Assembly (NCBI RefSeq): GCF_025244725.1
Contig: NZ_CP104203.1
Coordinates: forward strand, 1,798,001-1,862,000
DNA from: Chryseobacterium oranimense
GTDB lineage: Bacteria > Bacteroidota > Bacteroidia > Flavobacteriales > Weeksellaceae
DNA length: 64,000 nt
Direction of reading: 5' to 3'
Shown here: one piece after another, positions 8,961 through 18,597 of the stretch
How the letters are laid out: the number at the start of each line of letters is the position of its first letter
Numbering within the stretch: position 1 is the first letter of the stretch
Made by a program: the position numbers and the translations under genes
The notes under the pieces: generated by a model
Told to the model about the DNA's origin: nothing
The model's database searches: none
What the model saw: only the letters and a program-made list of their open reading frames with translations

Positions 8961-10550
8961 TTAGTATCCTGGATTCTGAATTAGGTTTGGATTCGCAATG
9001 ATATCTTTAGCAGGAATAGGATAAAGATTTCTGAAATCTTCAACACTTTTACCATCTTTAATACCACCTTTCCATGGCCATAAATATGATCCTGTTGTAA
9101 ATCTGCCATAGCGAATAAGATCTGTTCTTCTCGTCATCTCCCATCCTAATTCTCTTCCTCTTTCATCCAGAATAAAATCCAAATTAATAGATGAAAGTGG
9201 TGTAGTATAACCAGCTCTACTTCTGATAGTATTGATATATTGTAAAGCAGTAGCTGCATTTCCGTTACCTCCTCTCAGAGTTGCTTCGGCGTACATTAAA
9301 TAAATATCTGCAAGTCTAAACAAAGGAATATCTGCATCACAGAAATTCTTAGCACTGTCTGAACCGAACTGCCCAGTACTTGTTAGGTTTTTATATTTAA
9401 TAAAGGCATACCCGTCTGTAAATTCGCCTAAATTGTTAATTTCAAGATTTTGACCACTTGTGTAGAAATTCCCTCTCTGATCGCTAGAGTTTGTAAATAA
9501 TGCTACATAAGATTTTGTAGTTCTTAAACCACCCCATCCTCCATTGATTCCGAACATACTTTCTGAAGGCATCGTTCCCCCTACTGCAGCATGAACCATA
9601 TAAGTAGAACCGCCGGAGGTTTGAGTATGAACTCCATCAAATACAATAGGAAAAATAGTTTCAGCATTATTCTTATCATTATCTGCTAAGAATAAATCTG
9701 CATATTTAGTCTTTAAAGAATATCCCGCTGCAATTACTTTATTAGTATAAGTAATAACATCATTGTTTCTTTGCGTTCCTGAATATACGCCTGCATTTAA
9801 ATATAATCTTGCCAACAATGACCATGCAGCAGCCTTATCTGCTCTTCCATAAGCACTGGTTCTTGCATCTCTCATATCATTAGCTACTGCCAATAATTCA
9901 GATTCAACATAGTTGAACAAGTTGGCACGAGTGATTCTTTGAGGTGGATTAACGGAACCGGGCAGATAGCTTTCATCTACAAAAGGTACATTTCCATATA
10001 AGTCCAAAGCATAATAATATGATAATGCTCTTAAATATCTAACTTCGGCTCTCATATATTTTGCCTCTGTAAGATTATCTCCTGTGATGTTATTTGATGC
10101 CAATTTTTCATCAGTAACATTTCTTAAGAATTCGTTACAAAAAGCAATTTCTGTATAGATTCTGTAGTACATTCCTGCAATAAATTCATTTGAAGAATCC
10201 CAGGTCATTTTATGCATTGTCTGTAAAGTACCATCATTCCATGCAATTACAGCTTCATCAGTTGGTAATGTTTGCATTGTATACAACAATCTTGTATACT
10301 GAGAAAAGTTTCCATCAATACCGTTGATGTCCGAATTTCCACCATTACTTTCCTGTCCTCCACTTGCAAAACCACCATACACCTTAGCTAAGGCACTTGG
10401 GTAATTTGCAAAATCGTTAAAAACATTTGTGGAAGTAACTCCAGTTCTTGGTTCTTGCTCTAGATCACTAACACATGATGTTGAAATCATCAGTAATCCA
10501 AAAGCTGCTGCTATTGTTATTTTTTTGAAAATATTTTTATTAGGTTTCAT
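8961..10550 (-). CDS. susD: RagB/SusD-family nutrient uptake outer-membrane lipoprotein
   Basis: The protein has 529 residues with a lipoprotein signal and lipobox ending at Cys26 (MISTSC). The fold is expected to be the SusD TPR-rich helical type. Family landmarks are AKYMRAEVRYLRALSYYYALDLYGNVPFV, seen around residues 165-195, and IPLFRLADIYLMYAEA with IRSRAGY near the C-terminal third. The ending LYPIPAKDIIANPNLIQNPGY is the usual SusD tail. It forms the lid over the SusC channel and binds maltodextrin at the surface. It follows susC by 12 bp in the same operon. ATG 10550 begins the signal peptide. Substrate is inferred from the amylases downstream. Confidence 0.95.
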   Translation of the reverse strand: MKPNKNIFKKITIAAAFGLLMISTSCVSDLEQEPRTGVTSTNVFNDFANYPSALAKVYGGFASGGQESNGGNSDINGIDGNFSQYTRLLYTMQTLPTDEAVIAWNDGTLQTMHKMTWDSSNEFIAGMYYRIYTEIAFCNEFLRNVTDEKLASNNITGDNLTEAKYMRAEVRYLRALSYYYALDLYGNVPFVDESYLPGSVNPPQRITRANLFNYVESELLAVANDMRDARTSAYGRADKAAAWSLLARLYLNAGVYSGTQRNNDVITYTNKVIAAGYSLKTKYADLFLADNDKNNAETIFPIVFDGVHTQTSGGSTYMVHAAVGGTMPSESMFGINGGWGGLRTTKSYVALFTNSSDQRGNFYTSGQNLEINNLGEFTDGYAFIKYKNLTSTGQFGSDSAKNFCDADIPLFRLADIYLMYAEATLRGGNGNAATALQYINTIRSRAGYTTPLSSINLDFILDERGRELGWEMTRRTDLIRYGRFTTGSYLWPWKGGIKDGKSVEDFRNLYPIPAKDIIANPNLIQNPGY

Positions 10551-10562
10551 TTGTCTTTCTAA

Positions 10563-13292
10563 TTAAAATTGAAAATTAAGTCCCAAAGAATACACTTTTG
10601 GCATTTGATAATAACCATTATCTATGTTTCCGAAGATTTCAGGGTCAACTCCTGAATATTTTGTGATTACAAAAACATTCTGAAGCATTCCGTAAACTTT
10701 CAAGCTACTTCCTTTACTAAATACATCTTTAAAATTATATCCTAAATTCACATTATCCAATCTGAAGAATGATGCATTTTCAATAAATAAATCAGAGAAA
10801 TATCTAGGTAATGAGAACTGATATTGTGGTGTAGAAGAATATACGTTCTGCAAATAACTATTTGTAGATGCTGACTGTAAAGAACTGTTGGAAGCAGCAT
10901 TATTATAAACGTAGTTTCCTAAAACAGCTCTTGCGCTTAATCCAAAATCCCAGTTTTTATAATTCACTTTTGTATTAAAACCTAGAATTGCATCCGGCTG
11001 AGTAGATTTATAATAATACATATCACTTGCATTAATAAGTCCATCACCATTTCTATCTACAAAAACTCCGTCAAGAGGTTTTCCATTGTTATCATACACT
11101 TGTTGATAAACTAAAAAAGAATATGGTTGATACCCAACCGCATGAGCCTGGATTTTATTTCCGACACCTCCGGTAATATCTCCTACAGGAATATAAAAAG
11201 AATCATTTGCAGCACTCAAAAGATTAGTAACTTTAGAATTATAATGCGTAGCATTGAATGAGACTTCCCAAGTAGTACGTTCGTTTTTCACGGGCACAAA
11301 AGTAATTGAACCTTCAATACCTTTAGTATCCATGTTACCAACATTTAAAATATTATGGTTGCTTAAATCTCCTGCAGCAATTGGTGAATCAACTAAAAGT
11401 TTTTCAGCTTTTTTCTTAAAAATATCTATTGATCCAAAAATTCTGTTCTTTGCGAAACCATAATCTATACCTAAGTTTTGAGTAGTTGTTGTTTCCCAAG
11501 TCAGATTGGGATTATAAATGTCCGGTCTCAACATATAATAATATTGTGATCCAAATTGATATTGTGCTCCTGGAACACTTGGACTATAGGATGCAAACGC
11601 AGGATAATAATTATCTCCAAGTTCATTATTTCCTGTTTTTCCCCAACCTGCTCTTAATTTTAAAGTATTAAGACCTGAGTTTTTAAGAAATTCTTCTTCA
11701 TTAATCTTCCAAGCAACAGACACTCCCGGGAAATTACCCCAAAGATTATCTCTCGTTCCATTATAAAATCTTGAAGAGCCGTCTCTTCTTATTGATCCTG
11801 AAATAATATACTTGTTAGCAATTGTAAATATTGCTCTTCCATAAAATGAAAGCAAAACTAATTTTCTGTCAATAGCATTTACCTGCCCTGCCGTCTGTCC
11901 ATTTCCTTGATTTGTAACGACAAGTGGCGCAGTGGTATGAAAATCCTGATAAGAATAACCAGCTGTAAGGTCAACATTTGTATTTAAGCTCGTTATATTT
12001 TTTGTATAGTTAAAGTAAGTTTCTAATAGCTTATTTTTCTTTTCCATGGAATAAGGTCGATAAGAACCTAAAACACCAATACCTGATTTATAAGCAGGAT
12101 CAATTGTTGTTGCCCCTTCTCCTTTTGAATAATCATATCCTGCATTCACATTGAAATGTAAATCAGGTAAAAAATGAAACTTATAATCTAACTGTATATT
12201 TCCTAAGGCCCTCCAAACAGAAGAAACATCTCTTACAGCATTTAACTGTGCTACAGGGTTAGCAGTTGCATTTACGTTAAGCCCCGTTGCAGAAGCCGGA
12301 TCTAGCCATTCATAATATCCTCCATAATTAGAATTACCTGAATAAACCGGCTGAGTAGGATCAAAATAAGTGGCATTTGCAATTACCCCACTTGCCGGAA
12401 AACGGTTATCTGTAAATGTTCCTTTTGCATTAATATTAACACTTAAATGATTATCAAAAAATTTAGGATTCAAATTTAATGCAGCTGATGTTCTGCGGAA
12501 AGAGTTTGTTTTTACAATACCATTTTGTTCATTATAACCTAATGATAATCTGTAAGGTAAACCTTTAACACCTCCAGAAATAGCAACATTATTATCTGTT
12601 CCCCATGCTTTTTGGTAAATCTGATCCTGCCAATTTGTATTTGCAGAACCTAATCTTGCTACATAACTTGGTGCAGCATTTTGATTGACAAAAGATCTGA
12701 ATTCATCAGCATTTAAAACATCTACATTGCCCATTTTAGTCGAGACTGAAGCCAAAGTTGAAAAATTGACTTTTAATTTTCCAGCAGTTCCTTGTTTTGT
12801 TGTAATTAAAATTACCCCATTAGAAGCTCTATTTCCATAGATGGCAGTAGCAGAAGCATCTTTTAAAATATCAAATGTTTGGATATCATTTGGATTAATT
12901 AAAGAAAGAGGATCTGAAGCTCCACTTATTCCACTAAAATCCTGAGGAACACCATCGATTACAATCAATGGAGACTGCGATCCATTCAAAGATCCAATTC
13001 CACGGATTCTAATAGAAGTCCCAGCTCCTGGTGCTCCACTATTCCCAACAATAGCAACTCCGGGAGTTTTTCCCTGAATCAGTTGTCCGGGTGAAGTGGC
13101 ACCACCATTAAAATCTTTTGCGCTTATGGAAGAAATTGATCCGGTTACATCCGTCTTCTTCTGCTTTCCGTATCCGATCAATACAACTTCTTCAATCTTT
13201 TTTTCCTTGGTTAAAGAGTCCTGCGCATGCATTATTGAACTGGCCAATAAAAAAGCAGGAGCTATTTTTAATACCGTTGTAAAATTTTTCAC
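10563..13292 (-). CDS. susC: SusC-family TonB-linked outer-membrane transporter
   Basis: This 909-residue protein is a TonB-dependent receptor with a signal peptide (cleavage near MHAQ, residue 24) and a TonB-box-like stretch EEVVLIGYGKQKKTDVTGS at about 34-52. The plug domain includes IRIRGIGSL and ILKDASATAIYGNRASNGVI, the SusC signature. A 22-strand barrel follows and ends with an aromatic residue (LNFQF). The N-terminal carboxypeptidase-regulatory-like domain that many SusC proteins carry before the TonB box is absent. The start codon is GTG at 13292; an in-frame stop lies about 50 bases upstream and no ATG lies between. It imports maltodextrins, energised by TonB, with SusD as lid. It is the first gene of the sus operon and is divergent from metG. 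Confidence 0.95.
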   Translation of the reverse strand: MKNFTTVLKIAPAFLLASSIMHAQDSLTKEKKIEEVVLIGYGKQKKTDVTGSISSISAKDFNGGATSPGQLIQGKTPGVAIVGNSGAPGAGTSIRIRGIGSLNGSQSPLIVIDGVPQDFSGISGASDPLSLINPNDIQTFDILKDASATAIYGNRASNGVILITTKQGTAGKLKVNFSTLASVSTKMGNVDVLNADEFRSFVNQNAAPSYVARLGSANTNWQDQIYQKAWGTDNNVAISGGVKGLPYRLSLGYNEQNGIVKTNSFRRTSAALNLNPKFFDNHLSVNINAKGTFTDNRFPASGVIANATYFDPTQPVYSGNSNYGGYYEWLDPASATGLNVNATANPVAQLNAVRDVSSVWRALGNIQLDYKFHFLPDLHFNVNAGYDYSKGEGATTIDPAYKSGIGVLGSYRPYSMEKKNKLLETYFNYTKNITSLNTNVDLTAGYSYQDFHTTAPLVVTNQGNGQTAGQVNAIDRKLVLLSFYGRAIFTIANKYIISGSIRRDGSSRFYNGTRDNLWGNFPGVSVAWKINEEEFLKNSGLNTLKLRAGWGKTGNNELGDNYYPAFASYSPSVPGAQYQFGSQYYYMLRPDIYNPNLTWETTTTQNLGIDYGFAKNRIFGSIDIFKKKAEKLLVDSPIAAGDLSNHNILNVGNMDTKGIEGSITFVPVKNERTTWEVSFNATHYNSKVTNLLSAANDSFYIPVGDITGGVGNKIQAHAVGYQPYSFLVYQQVYDNNGKPLDGVFVDRNGDGLINASDMYYYKSTQPDAILGFNTKVNYKNWDFGLSARAVLGNYVYNNAASNSSLQSASTNSYLQNVYSSTPQYQFSLPRYFSDLFIENASFFRLDNVNLGYNFKDVFSKGSSLKVYGMLQNVFVITKYSGVDPEIFGNIDNGYYQMPKVYSLGLNFQF

Positions 13293-13325
13293 AATATCGT
13301 TTTTTTTAGTTTCGTTTTTCTTAAT

Positions 13326-13345
13326 AAGGCTGTACTACCAGCCTT
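13326..13345 (-). promoter_or_regulatory. Leader hairpin upstream of susC
   Basis: A perfect 7-bp inverted repeat, AAGGCTG-TACTAC-CAGCCTT, sits 34 bp before the susC GTG, within its probable 5' leader. It has no long T-tract after it. It may affect translation or stability of the susC mRNA, or be a protein-binding site. Confidence 0.45.
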
Positions 13346-13497
13346 GCAATTTATAAAAAAATTAGAATTATCATAAGATTATTGAAAATTTAGATAATTT
13401 TATGTAAATTGCTTGTCTATCCAAAAACCAAATATCTGTTTTTCATAACATTACGTTAACATATGTATTACATAATATATACACATAATTAACATAA

Positions 13498-13517
13498 AGT
13501 TAAACATTTGTTTAACT
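13498..13517. promoter_or_regulatory. Inverted repeat (candidate operator) between susC and metG
   Basis: The dyad AGTTAAAC-ATTT-GTTTAACT has two perfect 8-bp arms and lies in the 331-bp divergent region. A related GTTAAC palindrome lies about 40 bp away at 13455-13460. Position suggests an operator for the sus operon, although no sus regulator gene is present in the window. The rest of this region is AT-rich and holds no gene. Confidence 0.45.
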
Positions 13518-13596
13518 AAATGTAATATTCCTGTCTGCCAATTGGGCTTAAAAACTTATTATAACCGAATATTAGGCGGTTTCTTGAGATAATCAT

Positions 13597-13604
13597 TATC
13601 TTTG
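13597..13604 (+). promoter_or_regulatory. Promoter -7 box of metG
   Basis: TATCTTTG matches the Bacteroidota -7 consensus TAnnTTTG. It would start RNA near 13608, about 16 nt before the metG ATG. No clear -33 TTG element is found at 19-21 nt. Confidence 0.6.
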
Positions 13605-13623
13605 CATTTAAACTTTACTATAA

Positions 13624-15660
13624 ATGTCAAACAGAAAGATGATTACGGCAGCTTTGCCTTATGCAAACGGACCGGTTCATATAGGACATTTGGCAGGTGT
13701 ATATATTCCTGCGGATGTCTACGCTAGATTTCAGAGAAGATTAGGAAAAGATGTAGCGTTTATCTGCGGGTCGGATGAGCATGGAATTCCTATTACCATT
13801 AGAGCTAAAAAGGAAGGAGTAACGCCTCAGGATATCGTAGACAAGTATCATGGGATTATCAAGAAGTCTTTTTCAGATCTGGGAATTTCTTTTGATGAGT
13901 ATTCCAGAACGACTTCCAAAAAGCATTATGAAACGAGCCAGGATTTCTTTAAAGTTCTTTATGAAAAAGGGAAATTTACAGAAGAGGTTTCTGAACAGTA
14001 TTTTGATGAGCAGGCAGGAGAATTCCTTGCAGACCGTTATATTGTAGGTACCTGTCCAAACTGCGGAAATGAGAATGCTTACGGAGACCAGTGCGAAAAA
14101 TGTGGTTCTACCCTATCCCCTTCAGAGCTGATCAATCCTAAATCCATGTTAAGCGGAAATGTTCCTGTTCTTAAAGAAACCAAGAACTGGTATCTTCCTT
14201 TAAATGAATATGAGGACTTTTTAAACGAATGGATCATTGAAGGTCATAAAGACGACTGGAAGCCAAATGTTTACGGACAGGTTAAATCATGGTTAAATGA
14301 CGGTTTGAAACCACGCGCCATGACAAGAGACCTGAACTGGGGAGTTCCGGTACCACTTCCCAATGCTGAAGGGAAAGTTCTTTATGTGTGGTTCGATGCA
14401 CCTATCGGATATATTTCCTTTACAAAAGAATGGGCAGAGAAAAACGGTAAAGACTGGAAAGATTACTGGCAAAATGAAAACAGTGATCTGGTTCACTTTA
14501 TCGGGAAGGATAATATTGTATTCCACTGTATTATTTTCCCATCAATGATGAAGGCTCATGGTGATTATATTATGCCAAAAAATGTTCCTGCTTTTGAATT
14601 CCTGAACCTTGAGAACGATAAGATCTCAACTTCAAGAAACTGGGCGGTATGGGCTCATGAATATGTAGAAGAATTCCCGGGACAGCAAGACGTTTTAAGA
14701 TATGCACTTCTTTCATCTGCTCCTGAAACAAAAGATAATAATTTTACATGGAAAGATTTCCAGACTAAGAATAATTCTGAACTGGTAGGAATTTTCGGAA
14801 ACTTCATCAACAGGGTTGCCGTTCTGATCCATAAATACTACGATGGTATTGTTCCACAGGGAGATGTAAACAGCCCTGAGCTGGTTGAAATTAATAAGGC
14901 AGCAAAAGAAATTTCAGGATTCCTTGAAAATTATGAGTTCAGAAATGCTTTAACCGCTTTAATGAATCTTGCCCGTTTCGGAAATCAATATCTTCAGACA
15001 GAGGAGCCTTGGAAAACCATTAAGGATAGTCCTGAAAAAGCAGCACAATCATTATTTGTAGGAGCCCAGCTGGCTGTTGCTCTGGCACAATTATGTGAGC
15101 CATTCATGCCTTTCAGTTCTGAGAAATTATTGAATATGTTTAATGCTAAACAGGTAAACTGGAGCGATGTTGAAACTCAATCTGTTTTAATAGAAACAGG
15201 TCACAAAATTAATGAAGCATCTCTTCTTTTCTCAAAAATTGAAGATAATGTGATCGAAGCCCAGATTGAAAAACTGGAACAGACCAAACAAAACAATAAA
15301 AAAACAAACCCTAACGCCAACCCTATGAAAGAGGAAATTTCTTTTGATGACTTTGCTAAAATAGACCTTAGAACAGCTACCATTTTAGAAGCTGAAAAAG
15401 TGGAAAAAGCAGATAAACTATTGAAATTTAAAGTAGATACCGGCGTAGATATCAGAACTGTGGTTTCTGGTGTTGCAGAAAGCTTCACACCGGAAGAACT
15501 GATCGGAAAACAGGTAATGATCCTGCTGAATCTTGCTCCAAGAAAAATCAGAGGAATTGAGTCCCAGGGAATGTTCTTATTAACGACAAAACCTGATGGG
15601 AAACTGTCTTTCGTAACACCGGACGACAGCAATGTAGAGAACGGTATTGAAATAGGATAA
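13624..15660 (+). CDS. metG: Methionyl-tRNA synthetase
   Basis: This 678-residue class I synthetase charges tRNA-Met with methionine in the cytosol. It shows the HIGH motif at residues 19-22 in [11 protein letters not shown], a zinc knuckle region [18 protein letters not shown] near 143-160, and the KMSKS counterpart KISTS in [13 protein letters not shown] near 335. The C-terminal OB-fold tRNA-binding domain ([13 protein letters not shown] to SFVTPDD) begins near 575. This is the long bacterial form with the fused dimerisation/tRNA-binding domain. The ATG fits the usual N-terminus and the promoter just upstream. It is divergent from susC, and the two are not functionally linked as far as I can tell. 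Confidence in identity is very high. Confidence 0.98.
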   Translation: MSNRKMITAALPYANGPVHIGHLAGVYIPADVYARFQRRLGKDVAFICGSDEHGIPITIRAKKEGVTPQDIVDKYHGIIKKSFSDLGISFDEYSRTTSKKHYETSQDFFKVLYEKGKFTEEVSEQYFDEQAGEFLADRYIVGTCPNCGNENAYGDQCEKCGSTLSPSELINPKSMLSGNVPVLKETKNWYLPLNEYEDFLNEWIIEGHKDDWKPNVYGQVKSWLNDGLKPRAMTRDLNWGVPVPLPNAEGKVLYVWFDAPIGYISFTKEWAEKNGKDWKDYWQNENSDLVHFIGKDNIVFHCIIFPSMMKAHGDYIMPKNVPAFEFLNLENDKISTSRNWAVWAHEYVEEFPGQQDVLRYALLSSAPETKDNNFTWKDFQTKNNSELVGIFGNFINRVAVLIHKYYDGIVPQGDVNSPELVEINKAAKEISGFLENYEFRNALTALMNLARFGNQYLQTEEPWKTIKDSPEKAAQSLFVGAQLAVALAQLCEPFMPFSSEKLLNMFNAKQVNWSDVETQSVLIETGHKINEASLLFSKIEDNVIEAQIEKLEQTKQNNKKTNPNANPMKEEISFDDFAKIDLRTATILEAEKVEKADKLLKFKVDTGVDIRTVVSGVAESFTPEELIGKQVMILLNLAPRKIRGIESQGMFLLTTKPDGKLSFVTPDDSNVENGIEIG

Positions 15661-15680
15661 TTATCCGATAAATAATAAAA

Positions 15681-15710
15681 AAAGAGGCTATAATTTATAG
15701 TCTCTTTTTT
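15681..15710. terminator. Bidirectional terminator, metG / HxlR gene
   Basis: A 10-bp stem (AGAGGCTATA with TATAGTCTCT, one G-T pair) with a 3-nt loop is flanked by A-tract and T-tract. It sits between two convergent genes and can end both transcripts. Confidence 0.8.
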
Positions 15711-16041
15711 ATTGATCATTTTTAAGAAGCTGTTTTTCGCCCCATTCTTTCATATAGAAAAGAACGGGTATTAACTTTTTCCCTTCTTCACTTAAGCAAT
15801 ATTCCACTTTTGGCGGAACTTCAGGATAAAGAGTTCTTTTAATAAGATCATCTTCTTCCAGTTCCTTTAAAGATAAGGTAAGAGTTTTCGTATTGATATC
15901 TTTCATGGACTTTTTCAGCTCTCCATATCTTAATACTTCATTATGATAAAGCACCCAGATGATTCTTCCTTTGAATTTCCCGCCCAATCTTTTAAAAGCG
16001 TAATCAATAGAACAAAGTGTTAAATTTTTATTTTTTGTCAT
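15709..16041 (-). CDS. HxlR-family winged-helix regulator
   Basis: This 110-residue protein matches the single-domain HxlR family of winged helix-turn-helix repressors/activators. It has the conserved N-terminal Cys10 (LTLCSIDYAFKRLGGKFKG), the recognition region GELKKSMKDINTKTLTLSLKELEEDDLI near 55-83 and the wing at VEYCLSEEGKKL. Cys10 is the redox- or electrophile-sensing residue in HypR-type members, so oxidant or aldehyde sensing is possible. It is divergent from an isochorismatase-like hydrolase, with a palindrome in between, and is likely to control that gene. Its stop lies inside the shared terminator with metG. The target and signal are inferred. Confidence 0.88.
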   Translation of the reverse strand: MTKNKNLTLCSIDYAFKRLGGKFKGRIIWVLYHNEVLRYGELKKSMKDINTKTLTLSLKELEEDDLIKRTLYPEVPPKVEYCLSEEGKKLIPVLFYMKEWGEKQLLKNDQ

Positions 16042-16087
16042 TTCTATCTAACTGTTTTTCAATAATGGTTACCAATGGGTCTGTAAG

Positions 16088-16103
16088 AGGTATTTCAGTA
16101 CCT
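16088..16103. promoter_or_regulatory. Candidate HxlR operator
   Basis: The inverted repeat AGGTA-TTTCAG-TACCT lies in the divergent region, directly before the -33 element of the hydrolase promoter. HxlR-type proteins bind such dyads as dimers. The assignment is by position. Confidence 0.45.
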
Positions 16104-16104
16104 A

Positions 16105-16137
16105 CTTGACTTATGGCTCAATATAATCATACATTTG
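16105..16137 (+). promoter_or_regulatory. Promoter of the isochorismatase-like gene
   Basis: CTTG at 16105-16108 serves as the -33 element and TACATTTG at 16130-16137 is a full -7 match, with a 21-nt gap. The expected RNA start is near 16141. An in-frame TTG at 16135 lies inside this -7 box, which rules it out as the start codon. Confidence 0.7.
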
Positions 16138-16164
16138 AATAGTATTCAACAAAAATATAATAAA

Positions 16165-16704
16165 ATGAAACAAGTCTTATTATTGATCGATATTCAGAAT
16201 GATTATTTTCCAAACGGTAAAATGGAACTGACAAACAGCATTTCAGCAGGAGAAAATGCAAAGAAAGTCCTTCAGAAATTCAGAGATAACAATGATTTTA
16301 TCATCCATATTCAGCATATAGCCACCCGTCCTGATGCAGCTTTTTTCCTCCCGGATACTTATGGCTCTGAAATACATCCGCTTGTAGAACCTGAAAATGA
16401 TGAAAAAATTATCATTAAACATTTTCCTAACAGTTTTCAGCAAACTGAACTTCTGGAATATCTACAGAAAAACAACATTCAGAAGCTTATTATTGCAGGT
16501 ATGATGACTCATATGTGCGTTGAATCCACTGCCAGAGCTGCAAAGGATCTGGGTTTCATTATTGAAATTGTAGGTGACGCCTGTGCTACAAAAGATTTGG
16601 AAATCAACAACAGGACAGTAAAAGCTGAAGATGTTCAGACCGCTTTTCTTTCCGCTTTAAGTTATTATTATTCTGATATTACAGAAACTTCCGATTATGT
16701 ATAA
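16165..16704 (+). CDS. Isochorismatase-family cysteine hydrolase
   Basis: This 179-residue cytosolic protein has the catalytic triad of the isochorismatase/nicotinamidase superfamily: Asp9 (LLLIDIQNDYF), Lys85 (IIIKHFPNSF) and Cys118 (GMMTHMCVESTARAA). The cis-peptide region before the Cys is also conserved. Members hydrolyse amides, ureas or vinyl ethers; this one lacks enough specific features to tell nicotinamidase from other activities. ATG 16165 is chosen because the earlier in-frame TTG overlaps the promoter. It is divergent from the HxlR regulator and probably controlled by it, as is common for stress-response hydrolases. Confidence 0.9.
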   Translation: MKQVLLLIDIQNDYFPNGKMELTNSISAGENAKKVLQKFRDNNDFIIHIQHIATRPDAAFFLPDTYGSEIHPLVEPENDEKIIIKHFPNSFQQTELLEYLQKNNIQKLIIAGMMTHMCVESTARAAKDLGFIIEIVGDACATKDLEINNRTVKAEDVQTAFLSALSYYYSDITETSDYV

Positions 16705-16715
16705 GAATTCCCGGG

Positions 16716-17423
16716 TTACTTTTTTACAGTGAGTTTTGCTAAATAAGAATCTTCGTCCTTCAAAATTTTCTCTATTGCAAAACCATTGTTTTCTGCTGCA
16801 TTTTTCAACGTTTTAAAGTCAAGGTAAAGCCATTTGATAGGATTTTCAGATTCACCTTTATAATGAACTATGTAATCCAGTTCACCGTAATAACCGCCTG
16901 CAGGAATATAAACGCCACCGTCTTCATCACGGTCAAACATATACAGAATGTCTGTGCTGTCGATGAGGATCTGACCGTTATCATTCAATAAAGAATATAA
17001 CTTTTTAAGGTAAATATCAATTTTTTCTAGGCTTTGAAAAATTCCGGTTCCGTTCATCAGAAGCAGAATGGTATCAAAAGTTTCTCCTGAAAAATCAAGC
17101 ATATTTTCGCATACTGCCTTTTTGATTCCTCGAAGTTTGCAGACTTCAATAGATTTTGGTGAAATATCCAGTGCCCATACATCGAGATTCCTTTCATTCT
17201 GAAGATATAAAGTATGGGAGCCTGCTCCTGCACCAATGTCCAGAGTTTTGCCCTGTGCCAGATCCAATGCTTTCTGCTCAATATCATTCATCTCTTCAAA
17301 TTCCCTGAAAAGATAATCTACCGGAAGCTCATCAAGTTCTGAAATCGAAGTTTCTGTCTGCAGATCCTCAGGATTTTCGTTGTGAAAATAATCCCAGATT
17401 GCTTTACCCATTAAATCTTTCAT
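16716..17423 (-). CDS. SAM-dependent class I methyltransferase
   Basis: This 235-residue protein has the SAM-binding motif I TLDIGAGAGSHTLYLQ near residues 58-73, a following acidic motif WALDISPKS, and motif IV-like DTILLLMNGTGIFQ. It fits the UbiE/Methyltransf_11/25 superfamily of small-molecule methylases; the substrate cannot be told. ATG 17423 (MKDLMGKAIWDYF) is chosen. A TTG seven codons upstream is in frame but lies in the -7 promoter box. It is convergent with the hydrolase gene and stands alone. Confidence 0.85.
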   Translation of the reverse strand: MKDLMGKAIWDYFHNENPEDLQTETSISELDELPVDYLFREFEEMNDIEQKALDLAQGKTLDIGAGAGSHTLYLQNERNLDVWALDISPKSIEVCKLRGIKKAVCENMLDFSGETFDTILLLMNGTGIFQSLEKIDIYLKKLYSLLNDNGQILIDSTDILYMFDRDEDGGVYIPAGGYYGELDYIVHYKGESENPIKWLYLDFKTLKNAAENNGFAIEKILKDEDSYLAKLTVKK

Positions 17424-17441
17424 TGCTGTCTTTAAAAGCTG

Positions 17442-17473
17442 CAAAGATAGGAGTTTCCGGGCGAAGGGTCAAG
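17442..17473 (-). promoter_or_regulatory. Promoter of the methyltransferase gene
   Basis: On the minus strand, a TTG at 17472-17470 (-33) and TATCTTTG at 17449-17442 (-7) are separated by 20 nt. The RNA would start near 17438, about 15 nt before the ATG. The heptamer array at 17474 starts exactly at the upstream edge of this promoter. Confidence 0.65.
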
Positions 17474-17725
<252 letters not shown>

Positions 17726-17727
17726 CT

Positions 17728-18540
17728 CTACCCCATTGAATCTTTCTCCTTATGTCTATCCTTTTCCGATTCATTTTCCGCTACACCGGCTTTCCAGTAT
17801 GAATAGGCATTCAGTTCTTTTGCCAGCCAGTTTTTTTCTTTTCTGAGATAGGTGCGGATTTCTTTTACGCTTGAAAATTCTGCCGCAATATATCCGAATT
17901 TAGTGGTTTCCGGAATTGCAATACTTTTTACGGTATCAGCCATCTCACTGCTTATATGAGGTGTTGCATTATGGATCCATATGAATTCAATATCAGCTTT
18001 CGTTTTAAGGGTCTGTTCGTCTTCTTTTCCGTGAACTTCGATAATGCAGACTCCTTTTGCGGTCTCAGGAAGTGTTTCCAGCATAGCACCCAGAACAGGA
18101 ATTGCTGTAGCATCCCCGGCGAACAGGTACCATTCAGCTTCCGGATACAATTCCTTTGGCTCTGTTCGCATCATAATGCCTAATTTAGCGCCAGCTTCAG
18201 AATTTCTTGCCCATTTTGATGCAGGGCCGCCATCTCCATGATCTACAAAATCAATGATCAGTATATTTTTTTCTAGATCAATTCCCCTGTGGGTATAGGT
18301 TCTTACTGCCGGAGCTATTTCCTTTGGCGGATATACCCATTGCCGGTTTTCATCCAGGGTGGGAAAATGAACCTCATCTAAACCCGTTGGAGGAATGGCA
18401 ATTTTATTATTATCACCAACGGTAGTGTTTTTAAGCAAATGAGCCTCCGGTGAATATAGATAAACTCTGATATAATGATCAGTTATATATTCTTTTCGTA
18501 TCATTTCGGCAACAATCCGGCCTGTTGAAATCCTTGACAT
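17728..18540 (-). CDS. Siderophore-interacting protein (FAD ferric-siderophore reductase)
   Basis: This 270-residue protein fits the SIP/ViuB family of ferredoxin-reductase-like flavoproteins that release iron from siderophores in the cytosol. It shows the FAD-binding RTYTHR motif (about 80-85), the family stretch DFVDHGDGGPASKWA (about 97-111), an NAD(P)H-site loop FAGDATAIPVL (about 141-151) and the C-terminal YWKAGVAENES. The last 15 residues are charged and probably disordered. It stands alone between the heptamer element and the efflux operon, and no iron-box is obvious. Identity is secure by motif order; the siderophore is unknown. Confidence 0.92.
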   Translation of the reverse strand: MSRISTGRIVAEMIRKEYITDHYIRVYLYSPEAHLLKNTTVGDNNKIAIPPTGLDEVHFPTLDENRQWVYPPKEIAPAVRTYTHRGIDLEKNILIIDFVDHGDGGPASKWARNSEAGAKLGIMMRTEPKELYPEAEWYLFAGDATAIPVLGAMLETLPETAKGVCIIEVHGKEDEQTLKTKADIEFIWIHNATPHISSEMADTVKSIAIPETTKFGYIAAEFSSVKEIRTYLRKEKNWLAKELNAYSYWKAGVAENESEKDRHKEKDSMG

Positions 18541-18597
18541 ATTTAATTTTTTATAATCACAAATTTAATTTTATTTCGTCTAAATAAAAACAATCAT

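Noticed and set aside
15201..15719. Minus-strand frame of 172 codons opposite metG
   Set aside because: It overlaps the metG tRNA-binding domain completely and shows no family motif.
16135..16164. TTG start for the isochorismatase-like gene
   Set aside because: The TTG is part of the -7 box TACATTTG; the ATG at 16165 begins the conserved N-terminus. The same reasoning removed TTG starts at 17444, 44818 and 62545.
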